From Cannabis sativa (Eukaryota; Streptophyta; Magnoliopsida; Rosales; Cannabaceae): a stretch of 64,000 nucleotides of DNA. Made by a program: the position numbers and the translations under genes. Below the pieces are notes generated by a model. It was not told the DNA's origin. It did not search any database and was given only the letters and a program-made list of their open reading frames with translations. The stretch lies in NCBI RefSeq assembly GCF_029168945.1, contig NC_083604.1:69580211-69644210 (forward strand), read 5' to 3'. Shown piece after piece: positions 32,250 to 43,747 of this stretch (positions are counted from its first letter, which is position 1; every line of letters starts with the position of its first letter).

Positions 32250-33175
32250 GTGTTTTTATGCAATATGTTATTTTTTGTAGAAGTAAAATCGATTTCTAGA
32301 CCACCATTGCTCAATGATTCTAATTATCCTTATTTAAAAGTTAGAATGAGGGCTTTCATCAAGTCTCAAGATGAGAGAGCTTGGAGGATGGTTCTATCAG
32401 GATGGTCTTCTCATGTTGTGACAGATTCTGAAGGTAATTTTAAAATAAAATCTGAACTTGATTGGTCAATTGAAGATAATAAACAATCTGCTTACAATAG
32501 CAAAGCTTTACATGCTATATTTAATGGAGTAGGTGAATGTTATATTAAACTTATATTGTCTTATGAATCTACTAAGGATGCTTGGCAGGTCCTTCAAACT
32601 CGGTTTGAAGGAACATCTGATGTTAAGCGTTCTAGATTTATTATGCTTCAAACCAAATTTGATGAGCTTAGAATGTCTGAAAATGAAACACTGACTGAGT
32701 TTTATGAAAGGCTATCTGATATAGTTAATGAATATTTTGCTCTTGGTGAAAAGCTTGATGATTCTGTCCTTGTTAGAAAAATTGTTAGAGTTCTTTCAGA
32801 CAAGTTTGATACTAAGCTTTTGCCCATGGAGGAAGCTTAAGATTTTAGTACAATGAAGGTGGAAGAACTGATGAGTTCTTTGTGTACTTTTGAATTGAAT
32901 CAACAAATCAAACAAAAGTACAAATCCAAATCCATTGCTAATAAAGGTAAAAGTATCGCTTTAAAATTTGTTGAACTTAAAAGCTCTAATAATGAATGTG
33001 ATGATGAAATTGCTTTATTAACCAAGAATTTTCAAAAATATATGAAAAATATGAGTAATAAGAAAAATAACTCGAAGTTTTTAAAAGGAAATAAATCTGT
33101 TAAACCCTCTATGACTAATAAAAAGGGAATTCAGTGCATGAAATGTGAAGGATTTGGGCATATTTAATCTGAGTG
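32250..33175 (+). pseudogene. Copia gag (UBN2/retrotran_gag type) with zinc knuckle
   Basis: The frame from 32250 encodes the gag N-terminal region (RPPLLNDSNYPYLKVRMRAF and STKDAWQVLQTRFEG), the UBN2-type capsid domain of plant Copia elements. A TAA at 32838 interrupts it. The same region continues from 32853 to a CCHC zinc knuckle start, CMKCEGFGHI, where a TAA replaces the codon before the last cysteine region. Gag packages element RNA in virus-like particles. At least two nonsense codons mean it is not functional. Confidence 0.88.
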
Positions 33176-34030
33176 TGTTAACACTACTTTGAAAAAGAAT
33201 AAGAAAAGTTTTAATGACACTTGGAGTGATGATGAAACTGAGAGTAATGAAGAAGATTCTGAGAATGTTGCTCTAACTTTTGTTATGACTAATGCGTTGT
33301 GTGATTCACACGTGAAAGCCAGACTGGTATGTTTGAATAATACCACTGAAAAAGACGAAATTGACTCTAATGATTTTGAAATTTGTGAAGAGACTCTTGC
33401 TGAATCATACAAAGTCATGTATAAAAAGTAGATACAAGTTAATTATGAAAATAGAGTATTGACTAAAATGAATAAAAAAACGGTCTCATCAAATTGAAAT
33501 TTTTGAATTAAAAATAAAAGATTATGAGACTGATTTTCGTAGTAAAGATGAAAAAATTACTCTTTTAAAGAAGGAACTTGGAAATTTCAAGAAAAATGTC
33601 CAAATGCTTAATCCTAGATCTTCTATTTTTGAAGAAGCTCAGATTGCAGGTCAAAGAGGTTTTGCTGGCATTGGATCAGATGATATTGGAAGTTCTGGAA
33701 TCACTAAATTTGTAAAATCTAGTGTTCTAACAAACTATCTTGATGCTGTAAATTTGAAGGTTGCTGGATCAAATTCAAAGCCTATCGCTGCAGATGTTGT
33801 ATTTGCAAAAGCAAAGTCTCCAGGAACTACAAAAAGAGTAAGATCTCAGGTAAGGAGATTTGTGCCTATTTGTCATTTTTGTGGTAGGAAGGGACATATC
33901 ATTCCTAAATATTTCACCATGCAGAATATGTACAAAACAAATTATTTTGGTAATTTGGAAAAATCTCAAAAGAAACATAGAAGTATGAAACAAAAATGGA
34001 TTGAGAAAAAATGTTTAGCTGGTTTTTTTT
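33176..34030 (+). pseudogene. Gag-pol linker with second zinc knuckle
   Basis: Broken frames continue with acidic, lysine-rich sequence. A second knuckle, CHFCGRKGHIIPKYF at about 33870-33915, has Tyr where the last Cys of CX2CX4HX4C should be. A second knuckle just before protease is usual in the SIRE/Maximus lineage. Stops at 33429 and frameshifts around 33470-33600 separate the blocks. Confidence 0.7.
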
Positions 34031-37000
34031 TTTTTCTAAAAGTGCTGCTTCTCAAATGTGGTATTTTGATAGCGGTTGCTCTAGACATATGACAGGCGAC
34101 AAGGACTTTTTGATTAACATTAGGCCTATGCAGTGTGGAGAAGTCACTTTTGGCAATGGCTTAGCTGGAAAAGTCGTTGAAATGGGAACTCTCAATTTTG
34201 AAGGGTTGCCCAGATTAAAAAATGTGATGTTGGTTGAAGGACTAAGGGCTAATTTAAATTTGTGACCAAGGGTATACTGTCTCATTTGACAGTGATCATT
34301 GTTATGTACTTAATAATGATAATCAATATATCTTGCAAGGATTTCGATCCAATGATAATTGTTATACCCTAACCCTTGTGTTCACTTGTCATTCAACTAT
34401 CAACAACACAACTGATTTGTGGCATGCAAAACTTGGCCATATTAATAATAAAAATCTAAAAAAAATTGTCAAATGCAGGTATTGTTCGTGGTCCACCCAA
34501 ACTAGGTAAAGAAAGTGTTGGTAAGTGTGAACATTGTCAACTTGGTAAGCAATTAAAAATCACTCACAAAAGTGTACCTAGTATCAATACTATGAAAGTA
34601 TTGGAATTGCTTCACATGGATCTTATGGGTCCAATTCAAGTTGAACGTCTGAATGGTAAGCGATATATTTTTGTGTGTGTTGATGATTTCTCTCGCTTTA
34701 CTTGGGTAGATTTTTTAAGAGAAAAATTAGACACATTTGATGCTTTTAAAACTCTGTGTTTGAAATTAATAGTTGAAAAAGGATGAAACATTGGTAAAAT
34801 TGTTCGAATTCGGAGTGATCATGGTAAAGAGTTTGAGAACACTGTTTATAATGACTTTTTTAAGTCTACAAGTATAACTCATGAATTCTCAGCTCCCAAA
34901 ACTCCTCAACAAAATGGAGTTGTTGAGAGAAAGAATCGAACCTTGCAGGAGATGGCAAGAGTGATGTTAAATAGCAAGAAGCTGACAAAACGATTGTGGG
35001 AAGAAGCTATAAACACAACTTGTTATACAATAAACAGAGTGTTTATTCGTTCAAGTACTTTCAAAACATCCTATGAAATTTGGAAAGGTAAGCGTCCAAA
35101 TGTAAGTCATTTTCATGTTTTTGGATGTGTTTGCTATGTTTCTAGAGACCGTGAGCATATTGGAAAGTTTGATGCTAAAAGTGATGTTGGTGTTTTCATT
35201 GGATATTCCACAAATAGTAGAGCCTATCGTGTTTACAACATGAGAACTCAAACTATTTTAGAATCAGCTAATGTGGTTGTTGATGATTTTAAAGATTTTT
35301 CAGAATTTTTCACAGAAACTGAGATAGATAGTTTTCTGGATACTCCACTAGAAGTAGCAAATGTAGATTCTGATGTAGGAGAATTGAATTCTGAAGACCC
35401 AAATGACGAATCTGCCGCCGCAACTGAAGCTGGTGAACCAGAACAGCCTATCTTGACTCATCCAAAAATCATTACTGATTCTATCCAGAAGGAACCAAGC
35501 ACCAGAGTAAAACTGAATCATCCAAAAGATCTCATTCTTGGAAATCTTGAAGAAAGCATGGTAACAAGAAAAATGTATGTTAATTTGATTAGTTTTCTTT
35601 GTTTTGTCTCGCGATTTGAACCGAAAAAGTGTGAAGGAAGCCATGACTTTTGAAGAATGGCTTAATGCAATGCAAGAAGAACTTAATCAGTTTGTTCACA
35701 TCAAGGTTTGGATTTTGGTTCGAAGACCAAAAGGTATCAATGTGATTGGAACAAAGTGGATCTTTAAAAATAAAAGTGATGAATTTGGCACAATTGTGAG
35801 GAACAAGGCTCGATTGGTGGCACAATTCACAATACACAGGTAGAAGGTATTGACTTTGATGAAACCTTTACTCCAGTAGCAAAATATAATCAATTCGTTT
35901 GCTATTGTGTATTGCTTGTGTTCTTGATATCAAATTGTATCAAATGGATGTGAAGTCAGCCTTTTTGAATGGTATTTTGGGTGAGGAAGTTTATGTTGAA
36001 CAACCAAAGGGATTTGAAGATCCTCAGTTTGCCAAACCATGTGTATAAACTAGAAAAAACTTTTTATGGCCTGAAACAGGCTCCTCGTGCCTGGTATGAA
36101 AGGTTAACTCAATTTTGATTTCTCATGATTATCAAAGAGGTAGCGTAGACAAAAATATTTTCATCAAACATATAAAATCTGATTTTATCATTGCTCAAAT
36201 TTATGTTGATGATATAGTATTTGGGTCTACATCTAACCATGAAGTGTAGGTGTTTGTGAGTCAAATGAAAAATGAGTTTGAAATGAGCATGGTTGGTGAA
36301 CTTACTTTCTTTTTGGGACTTCAAGTCAGACAGATGGAAGGAGAAACATTCGTATCTCAAAGTAAGTATGTGAAGAATCTTGTCAAAAAGTTGGGCATTG
36401 AATCGGCTAAACAGGTAAGTACTCCAATGAGCACCAATTTGAAATTGACAAAAGATGAGCATGGAGTAAAGGTAGGCATTACTCTTTATCGTAGTATGAT
36501 TGGTAGTTTATTGTATTTGACTGCTAGTCGTCCTGATATTAGTTACAATGTGGGAGTATGTGCTCGATATCAAAGTAATCATATGGAATCTCATGTTACT
36601 GCAGTAAAAAGGATTATTCGATATGTTAATAGTACTCTTGACTTTGGAATCAGGTATTCTAAAGATACTAATTCTAACTTGGCTTGTTTTAGTGATGCAG
36701 ATTGGGCAGGCAATGCTAATGATAGTAAGAGTACGAGTCGAGCTTGTTTCTTCCTTGGAAATAATTTGGTTTCTTGGAATAGTAAGAAACAAAATTCTAT
36801 TTCCATTGTCTACTACTGAGGCTGAGTACATAGCTGCTGGCAGTTGTTGTACTCAATTGTTATGGTTGAAACAAATGTTGATTGACTATGGATTTGAATT
36901 GGGTGTTTTAACTATTTTTTGTGATAACACTAGTGCCATAAATATTTCCAAAAATCTTGTTCAACATTCTCGAACAAAACACATTGATATAAGGCATCAC

Positions 37001-37147
37001 TTTATTAGCTAGGGAACTTGTTGAAAACAAAACATTACAGTTAGAATATGTTGATACTGAAAAACAATTGGCTGATATTTTCACTAAGGCCCTAGACTCA
37101 AGTTGCTTTGATTCCCTCATAAAATCCCTGGGAGTTTGCATTGTCTA
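34031..37147 (+). pseudogene. Copia pol: protease, integrase, reverse transcriptase, RNase H (decayed)
   Basis: Domains appear in Copia order. Protease: WYFDSGCSRHMTGD, with catalytic DSG, at about 34060. GAG-pre-integrase: WHAKLGHIN at about 34420. Integrase core: LLHMDLMGP at about 34605, RSDHGKEF at about 34812 and QQNGVVERKNRTL at about 34907, supplying the D, D and E positions. Reverse transcriptase: TKWIFKNK at about 35750, [11 protein letters not shown] at about 35942 and the catalytic YVDD at about 36204. RNase H: TEAEYIAA at about 36818 and the tail ADIFTKAL at about 37071. Many frameshifts and stops separate the pieces, for example near 34784, 35590, 35842 and 36250, so the polyprotein is dead. 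Confidence 0.9.
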
Positions 37148-38310
37148 ATCTCTTTTGTTCTCGTTTTTGTACAAAATGGTTGAGTTATTCTTTGCTTGCA
37201 TCTATTCTTGTTTCATTCTTATTTGACAAATCATGTTTATGCTTTTGGATGATAATTAGCTTAGGATCTTGTACTTATCATACTTTTGAGGTTGAGTTAA
37301 ACGATTCATGTTACTTTTTTTGTGTGATTGGGATTGCATAAAGTACGTTTACAAAGTTGAGTGATTCTTATTTCAGCTTTTTGTCAGGCCCCTTACTGGA
37401 ATAGAGCTACCCATACTGAGGTGTGAAAGCCATCTTTTGAGTAAGCTAGAACTTTGTAATTGAGAGTTTTGAAGAGGATGCACTACCATAGAAAAGGGTT
37501 ACCTTCAGTATGGTGTGATAACATCCAGTTGTGGGATCAATTTGAAAAAGGCAAAAAATAAAAATCTTGCCAAGGACAATGATCCTATTTTTACTGCACA
37601 CTCTTCTGACAAGTGATTACAAGTATGTAAGTCTCTCTACTCGAATAAAATTAAAAATTATCCTGATTCACATTATTTGTAACTTGTCTATTTTCTCTCA
37701 ACATCTGTTCAGTGTGGTTGGTATTTGAGATACTAATTAATTATCATCTTTTGAAAGCATAACGTGTGTGTTTCTCTTTTTATTGAATTTGATTAGTTAC
37801 TTGCTCTAGAGTAACTTGTTTTTCTTATCATTTTTATTGTTTATTCAAATTTTTATATATAAAAAAAATCATAAAAACGAGGAGGGAGGCGCTTGTGGCT
37901 TGACTTGTGGGCTAAGGAAATTTAGTTCTTGATTTGTTTGGTAAGTATCAATATTTACTCTAATTGATTATGATGAGTTTCCTTTTAAAGATTGATATCT
38001 TATTCATTGTATTTTGATTATTTGTTGATCTTGAAGGATTTTTTTTTTATCTTAATTGGTTTTGTTTTGGAAAGTTTCATGGTTTATTCTTGTTTCATTT
38101 TCTATATTTTCTGTTTTTTAAAAAGAGTGGGGTGGTTTTCTCTTTGTTAGTGGGCATGGCAGTTTATTTTTGTTTCCTTTTAAATTGGTTTCCTTTTTGC
38201 TCCTATATCACATCTTTATTTAAACCAATTCCTTTGTCATTTGATCTCACCATCTTCTCTTCTACCCGATCCCTCTTTGTTGGTTTCTTGTCTCTTTGTT
38301 CTTCATTTTC
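37148..38310 (+). other. Spacer between pol and the extra ORF of the Sirevirus-type element
   Basis: About 1.2 kb without a credible ORF. Sirevirus-type elements usually have such a non-coding spacer before the env-position ORF. T-rich sequence ends in TTTTTCAG at 38311-38318, which looks like a 3' splice site seven bases before the ATG of the next ORF. Confidence 0.55.
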
Positions 38311-38324
38311 TTTTTCAGAATTTC

Positions 38325-39908
38325 ATGGCTAAGACAAAAAACTTAGGGCATCCAAGCAAAATGGTGGATTCAGAATCTGCTCCCTCAAACGCACCCGTGC
38401 CTTCAAAATCACCTCCTGCTGTTGCAATTGCTCCAACTCCAGGGGATTCATCGCCTCCTCGGCGTGAATCAAAGAATGTGTCTGTCAAGAAAGCTTCTTC
38501 TTCCGTTCCCAGAAAAAGGGCTCCCAAAATAGTGGCTCAAAAATCAGTAAGACCCATCTTATTTCCCAAATCGTCTAGGTCTGATTCGAAGTCTTCATCT
38601 TCGACTGATAAGGAATCTCCTCTCATGGCACTGAGTCTCCTCTTACTGCAACTGGTGTTGCTTCTGCAGCATCAACCCCAAAGGGCCCTTCCTCTCGGAC
38701 CCGTGCCCAACAAGCTTCTCTTGAGAAGGAAAATACGCCATGACAGACCAATTCCTGCTGCCAAAAAGCTTAAGATAAATCCTCCCTCGGCCTCCACGAG
38801 TTCTGATGGTGAAGAAGAAGAACCCATGGAAGTGTCTTCTGACGACTCCGAGTCTAAAATTGAGTCTTTTTCTTCTAAAAAAGAACTTCCAGAAGATGTT
38901 GTTGTCTCCTCTAATAGTGAGGAAACTGATATGGAGCCTGAGCCACCCTTGCCAAAATCTGCAGCAGCCCCTTCTCGTTCTGGTTCTACAGCCAAAGCTT
39001 CTGCACCTGCCAAGGGTAAACAACCCATGAAGAGCACCATTCCTGGTAATATCTCTCCCTCTCAAGCTATAAATTCCAGATTTTATTATCATGATAACCA
39101 GCGTGATTGGAACTTATATGCTACCCGTAAGTTTGAGAGTGAAAGAAATTTTAATTTACATGCTTATCGTGTCTATGGTATTGTAAAGTTTGTTCAATAT
39201 CATCATTGGGAGAATGTTCTTATTGGGTTTGAAGGGTATATTGATGGAATTGTCAAAGAATTTTATGCTAATTTGTCTGATGATTTTCTTGATAAGAAAT
39301 CTGAGTTCATTGGTGAAGTGTATGTTCGAGGACATTAGTTTTCCTTTACTGAGGATGATATTACCGAAGCTTTGCAACTGCACAAAGGTGTAACAAATGC
39401 TCTAGTGAATATGGATCGTCACCTCATGATTACTGATCTCACTGGTGCTCAAGTTGAATGGCAACCTGGACAAAGTCTTTGCATCACTCATCTCACTTAT
39501 GGCCATGCTTCACTCATGCGGTTTGCTTTTAGCAATTGGCTTCCAAACTCCAATAAAACTGTGGTGTCTCAAGACTTGGCTCATTTTCTTTTTCGCATCA
39601 CCTTAGGGGCATCCATCAATTTGGGTTCTTATATCTTGGATCAAATTGTTTCATTTCGAAGAGGTAAAAAATATACTCATAAGCTTATTATTCCCAAGTT
39701 AATCTATAAAATTCTTTCCTCTCAAAAGGATGTGGCTTATTCCCATGAAATGCTCGAGCCTCCCCTCACTGGCACCATATTTCAACCCTCGGAGTACTTT
39801 GATGGAGCCTTTCCCAAGCAACCTAAGGTTTTCATTTGTGCAAATCCTGCTGCTACTGCTAATGGTGAGGTGGAAACTATTACCAGAGTGATCTTGACCC
39901 CAGATTAA
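38325..39908 (+). pseudogene. Env-position ORF of Sirevirus-type element (one nonsense codon)
   Basis: From the ATG at 38325 the frame begins MAKTKNLGHPSK and continues with a long Ser/Pro/Lys-rich, then acidic, disordered region up to about residue 245. It is followed by a folded domain from FYYHDNQRDWNLYA to the end. That second half resembles the putative plant transposon protein domain found in the third ORF of SIRE-type Copia elements. A single TAG at 39336-39338 breaks the frame, which then stays open to 39906. I see no convincing signal peptide or transmembrane helix, so an envelope role is doubtful; its function is unknown. It is the best-preserved part of the element. Confidence 0.75.
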
Positions 39909-40200
39909 ATCATCTTTGCAACAATTACCAGAGATGGGTACATTAAGGATACTATCAACGATATGATCATCGAAATAATGATGGAGCTTAGGAGTATCCT
40001 AAGCACCAGGCGGAGAGATAAAAAAGGACAAAGTGGACATAGGGGGAGAAAGAGAAGAGGAATATGATTTAAATCTAAAATCCAATGATCCTCTATAGTG
40101 TAAATATCATTACCTTCTCCCACCTTTCATATAAGACCTTGTTTCATTAAGTCTCTCCCTCATAAAATGCTTTTCTAGGAGAAAGAAGAAATATGGCCAA
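39909..40200 (+). other. Truncated 3' region of the Sirevirus-type element
   Basis: Sequence after the env-position ORF includes AGTGGACATAGGGGGAGA at about 40031, a polypurine-tract-like word often seen near the 3' end of such elements. No 3' LTR follows; LINE sequence on the other strand begins by about 40220, so the element has lost its right end. Confidence 0.5.
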
Positions 40201-41285
40201 GAGTAGTCTCAAGGATAGAAGAATTAGGAAAGTATCAGGCTTTAAGGGTTAGACTAAGCAAAGAATCAGGACACTTAAGAATTATCCAAGCTTGTTTGGC
40301 AAGCATGGCTTGATTGAAGTGGACTAAAGATCTGAAACCTAAACCTCCTACAAATTTGGACTGACAAATAGACCTCCTATTTTTCCAATGGATTTTACGA
40401 GTTTCTACAGAGGACCCCCACCAAAATCTGGACACAAGAGCTTTGATTTATTTACAGAATTTAAAACGTAAGTAAAAATAAGCCAACGCATAAGAAGGAA
40501 TAGCTTGAAGGACAACCTTGATCATGGTTTCTTTGCCAGCTTTAGAAAACCATTTATGATGCCAATAGTGAATGATCAATGAAATTTTATCCTTGAGAAA
40601 AGTAAAAGATGGATACTTAGATCGAGAGAGACATTGAGGTAGACCAAGGTATTTAGTGATGAAATGCCGATTTTCTAGATGGATGTGTGAAAGAACAGGT
40701 CCCTGATAGCGGTCTGAGTGTTGGGAGAGAACAAAATAGAGAATTTTACAAAATTTATAACCTGTTCAGAAGCTTTAGAGTAGACAGTGAAAGCATGGTT
40801 TAAAGCATGACTTGAATTTTAATGAGAAGAGTATAATAAGATGTTTTCATCAACAAAAAGAAGATGAGATATGGGAGGGGCAATTCTAGAAATAGCAATA
40901 CCATGAAGAAGACCCCTGCTTTGATAACTCCTAAGGATAGCAGAAAGCCCTTCAGATTAAAGGATGAATAAATAAGGAGAGAGAGGATCTCCCTGCCTAA
41001 GACCTCTAGTGGGCTTCACATTACCTCAGACATGACCATAAATAGAAAAAGAGATGGAAGTAGTAGAAACACATTCTAGATGAGAGAGACAAATCTAACT
41101 GGGAAGTTGAAATGAAACATAATATTCCTGAGAAAGTCCCATTCAACTCTATCAACAGCCTTAGCCATATCAAGCTTTAAAGCAATCCACCCTCTCTTCC
41201 CAACTTTTCTATTATTAATGACATGAATAAGCTCATTAGCAATAAGAATATTATCATAGACGACTCTACTAGATATAAAAGCACT

Positions 41286-41546
41286 TTAAAAAGGGGAAAT
41301 AATCCTATGAAGAATCAATTTGAGTCTATTAGCAAGGGTTTTTGAAATGACCTTGTAAAACGTAGTACATAGGCTAATGGGTCTAAAATCTTTCAGCATG
41401 TTAGCATGCTGCTTTTTGGGAATGAGAATAATTAGGGTAGAATTTACATCAGAAAAATCAACTCCCTTATTAAGACAATCTAGAACTGCATTAGTAAAAT
41501 CAACACCCAAAACAGACCATTTTTTTTTTTTAATAAAAGTAAGCAT
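41286..41546 (-). pseudogene. LINE reverse transcriptase fingers fragment
   Basis: The longest open block of the second LINE. It contains the RT1-RT2 signature IPKKQHANMLKDFRPISLCT, with about 85 codons before frameshifts on both sides. Confidence 0.85.
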
Positions 41547-41965
41547 TTAAATTATCCAAACCTACAACCTTATCACCTAAAAGTTGAAAGACAACTTTTC
41601 TCACCTCATTAGCAGTAAAATTCTAGGCTAAAAAACTGATATCAGACTCCTCAAGACTAGGTCCCAGAGAAGTAAAGATTGAAGCAGCAACTTCAATTTC
41701 ACTACCCTGAGAAAAAAAAAGATCAAAAAATAAGAAGTGATCGAATCTACAATATCATCCGGACTGTAAATCACATTACCATCTTCATCCTTTAGGTACT
41801 TAATAGTATTAGTTTTCTTTCAAAAGGAAGCATGTTTATGAAAAAACTTGGTGTTTTTATCACCAACCTTAAGCCATTTGCTTCTAATAGACTTCCTCTT
41901 TATAAAGTATTGCATCTAACATAGATTGCAGCTGACCAAGCTTATTCTCATCATCATCATCACTA

Positions 41966-43163
41966 AGAGTAGGGGTGTTCATTGGATCACATCCAATATT
42001 TTTAGGCCTATCTAGATCCGATCCGATCCGATCCAATCATATATTGGATGTTAGATTTTACCATCTGATCCGATCCAATCAATTTCAGTCATCTAATCGA
42101 TCTAACATCCATTAGATGTTGAATTGGATCGGTTCTATCCATTGGATGTATTTCATACATATTTCTTAGTTTAATTTGGGTTTATCCAATATTTTAGACC
42201 TAGTATTTTTTGGACCGGATTGGATCCATCTAATATTTTAGGTCCAGTATGCATTGGATTGGATTGGATCCATCCAATCTAAGAAAAAGAGTAAAATTTT
42301 AATGTTAATTTTCATATATACATATAGATATGACGTATAACAATATAAAATCTAATTACTCATCCAAACTAAATGAAAATACAAACTAGTTCGATTGGAT
42401 GTTGGATGTATTGGATTATTAGACACCCCATCCACCATCCGATCCGATCTGTTAGAATTTGGGATAAGGTGAATGGGGTTCCATCTCAAAACCAATTGGC
42501 AATGGGAGGAGTAGCCCATTCCTCTTATCTATTCTATTATCTTTCCACACATTGGCAATGTGGGACTCTCTAACATCCCCCCTCAAGATGGTAGCTATTT
42601 TACTTGCTCACCATCTTGGACAACTCGATCATAAGCGACTCTTTTTTTAGCTCACTATCCCTGATCACAAGTGACTCTTTTTTGCTCTACTTTTCGGATC
42701 GGTATTTTTGGATTTTTGGTGGCTCTTTTTTATTTTGGCTCACTATATTCCCGAATCACAAGTGGCTTTTTTTGACTTTGGCTCTTGGATCAATTTTTTT
42801 GGATTTTTGGTGGCTCTTTTTTTTTTTTAGCTCTACTTCGATCGGTTTATTTTTTGGGGTTGGATAGTCGCTAGAGATTTGTTTTTATTTGTTTTGCTCT
42901 GATACCATGTTAGAATTTGGGATAAGGTGAATGGGGTTCCATCTCAAAACCAATTGGCAATGGGAGGAGTAGCCCATTCCTCTTATCTATTCTATTATCT
43001 TTCCACACATTGACAATGTGAGACTCTCTAACACGATCCAATTGGATATTTAAAAATAACATCTAATCCGATCCGATCACAATTGGATATCTAATGTTTG
43101 ACAGTCGGTTGTAATTAGATCGGTCGATTCTTATTGAATTGAATCGATTTATGCACATCCCTA
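41966..43163. mobile_element. GATCCGATCC-rich MITE (hAT-like ends), split by a TRIM
   Basis: The left end TAGGGGTGTTCATTGGAT and the right end ATGCACATCCCTA (reverse complement TAGGGATGTGCAT) are inverted repeats. Many ATCCGATCC/GGATCGGAT words in both orientations fill the body. Removing the TRIM at 42450-43033 leaves about 610 bp with no ORF. TAGGG(G/A)TGTNCA ends are typical of hAT-like MITEs, but the 8-bp target duplication could not be shown. It lies inside LINE coding sequence, which resumes on both sides. Confidence 0.65.
42445..43038 (-). mobile_element. TRIM retrotransposon, complete, 584 bp
   Basis: Two 126-bp terminal direct repeats (42450-42575 and 42908-43033; TGTTAGAATTTGGG...CTCTCTAACA) are flanked by a 5-bp CGATC duplication at 42445-42449 and 43034-43038. 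GCTCTGATACCA at 42896-42907, next to the right repeat, is the exact reverse complement of the methionine-tRNA primer site TGGTATCAGAGC, which puts the element on the minus strand. CCCCCCTCAAGATGG after the left repeat is the matching polypurine tract. The 332-bp interior has no credible gene. The two repeats differ at a few positions (for example GGCAATGTGGG against GACAATGTGAG). Confidence 0.92.
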
Positions 43164-43747
43164 AAGTCTAAAAATAACCTTATTTAGAATACTATTAATA
43201 TTATGATTAAGTTGCTGAATTCTAATTTTAAAGAGATGGTTGTTATTTTTATTCCAAATTTTAAGGGAAGAAATACAATGATCTTGCTTAGAAATATACT
43301 ATGCAAATTATATAAAAAATTTGTCTTTGAATTAGGAATATCTTTTTTTTTGTTTCCAATTTTTATTCTTAGCAACTCATATGTCTATAGCCAAATATTA
43401 AGAATTTTTCATCTTTTGTAGGAAATTTGTCTTCTCTAGTCACGCGACGACTCATTAGAAATTATCACATTAAATTTATTAAGTATATTTTTAATTCATT
43501 TTAAAATTAAATATATTAATTAGTGGGGACAAAGCTTGTAACTTAAGCACATAATAGATTCTCAAAAACATTTTGTTTTGGTGGTAGTGTATTTTAGTGT
43601 ATAAATTGTATATATTTATTTTGAAAATATATTTACTTTTTAATTATTTTTTTTTTTTGAAAAATGAGTTTCTTTTGCAATTGGTAGTTATTTATTTTAA
43701 TTTATAATTAAGTATCAATTCTTGCTTATTATCATATTTTTAATAAG

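Larger units (their letters stand above)
40220..43440 (-). mobile_element. Second LINE remnant, interrupted by a nested MITE and TRIM
   Basis: Minus-strand pieces encode LINE ORF2 in order. Pre-RT linker: LKIWNKNNNHLFKIRI at about 43270-43220, then SKWLKVGDKNTKFFHKHASF at about 41890-41830. Reverse transcriptase: LIILIPKKQHANMLKDFRPI and SLCTTFYKVISKTLANRLKL, about 41440-41310. Degenerate catalytic box: ISHLLFVDEN at about 40870, where FADD is expected. Post-RT region: SRFWWGSSVETRKIHWKN at 40435-40370 and LGFRSLVHFNQAMLAKQAW to about 40265. The 3' RNase H part and poly(A) tail are missing. The insertion at 41966-43163 splits the linker. Confidence 0.85.

Noticed and set aside
38806..39092. 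Other-strand and shifted ORFs inside the env-position ORF
   Set aside because: Shadow frames of a low-complexity Ser/Lys/Glu-rich coding region; the plus-strand frame from 38325 carries the recognisable domain.
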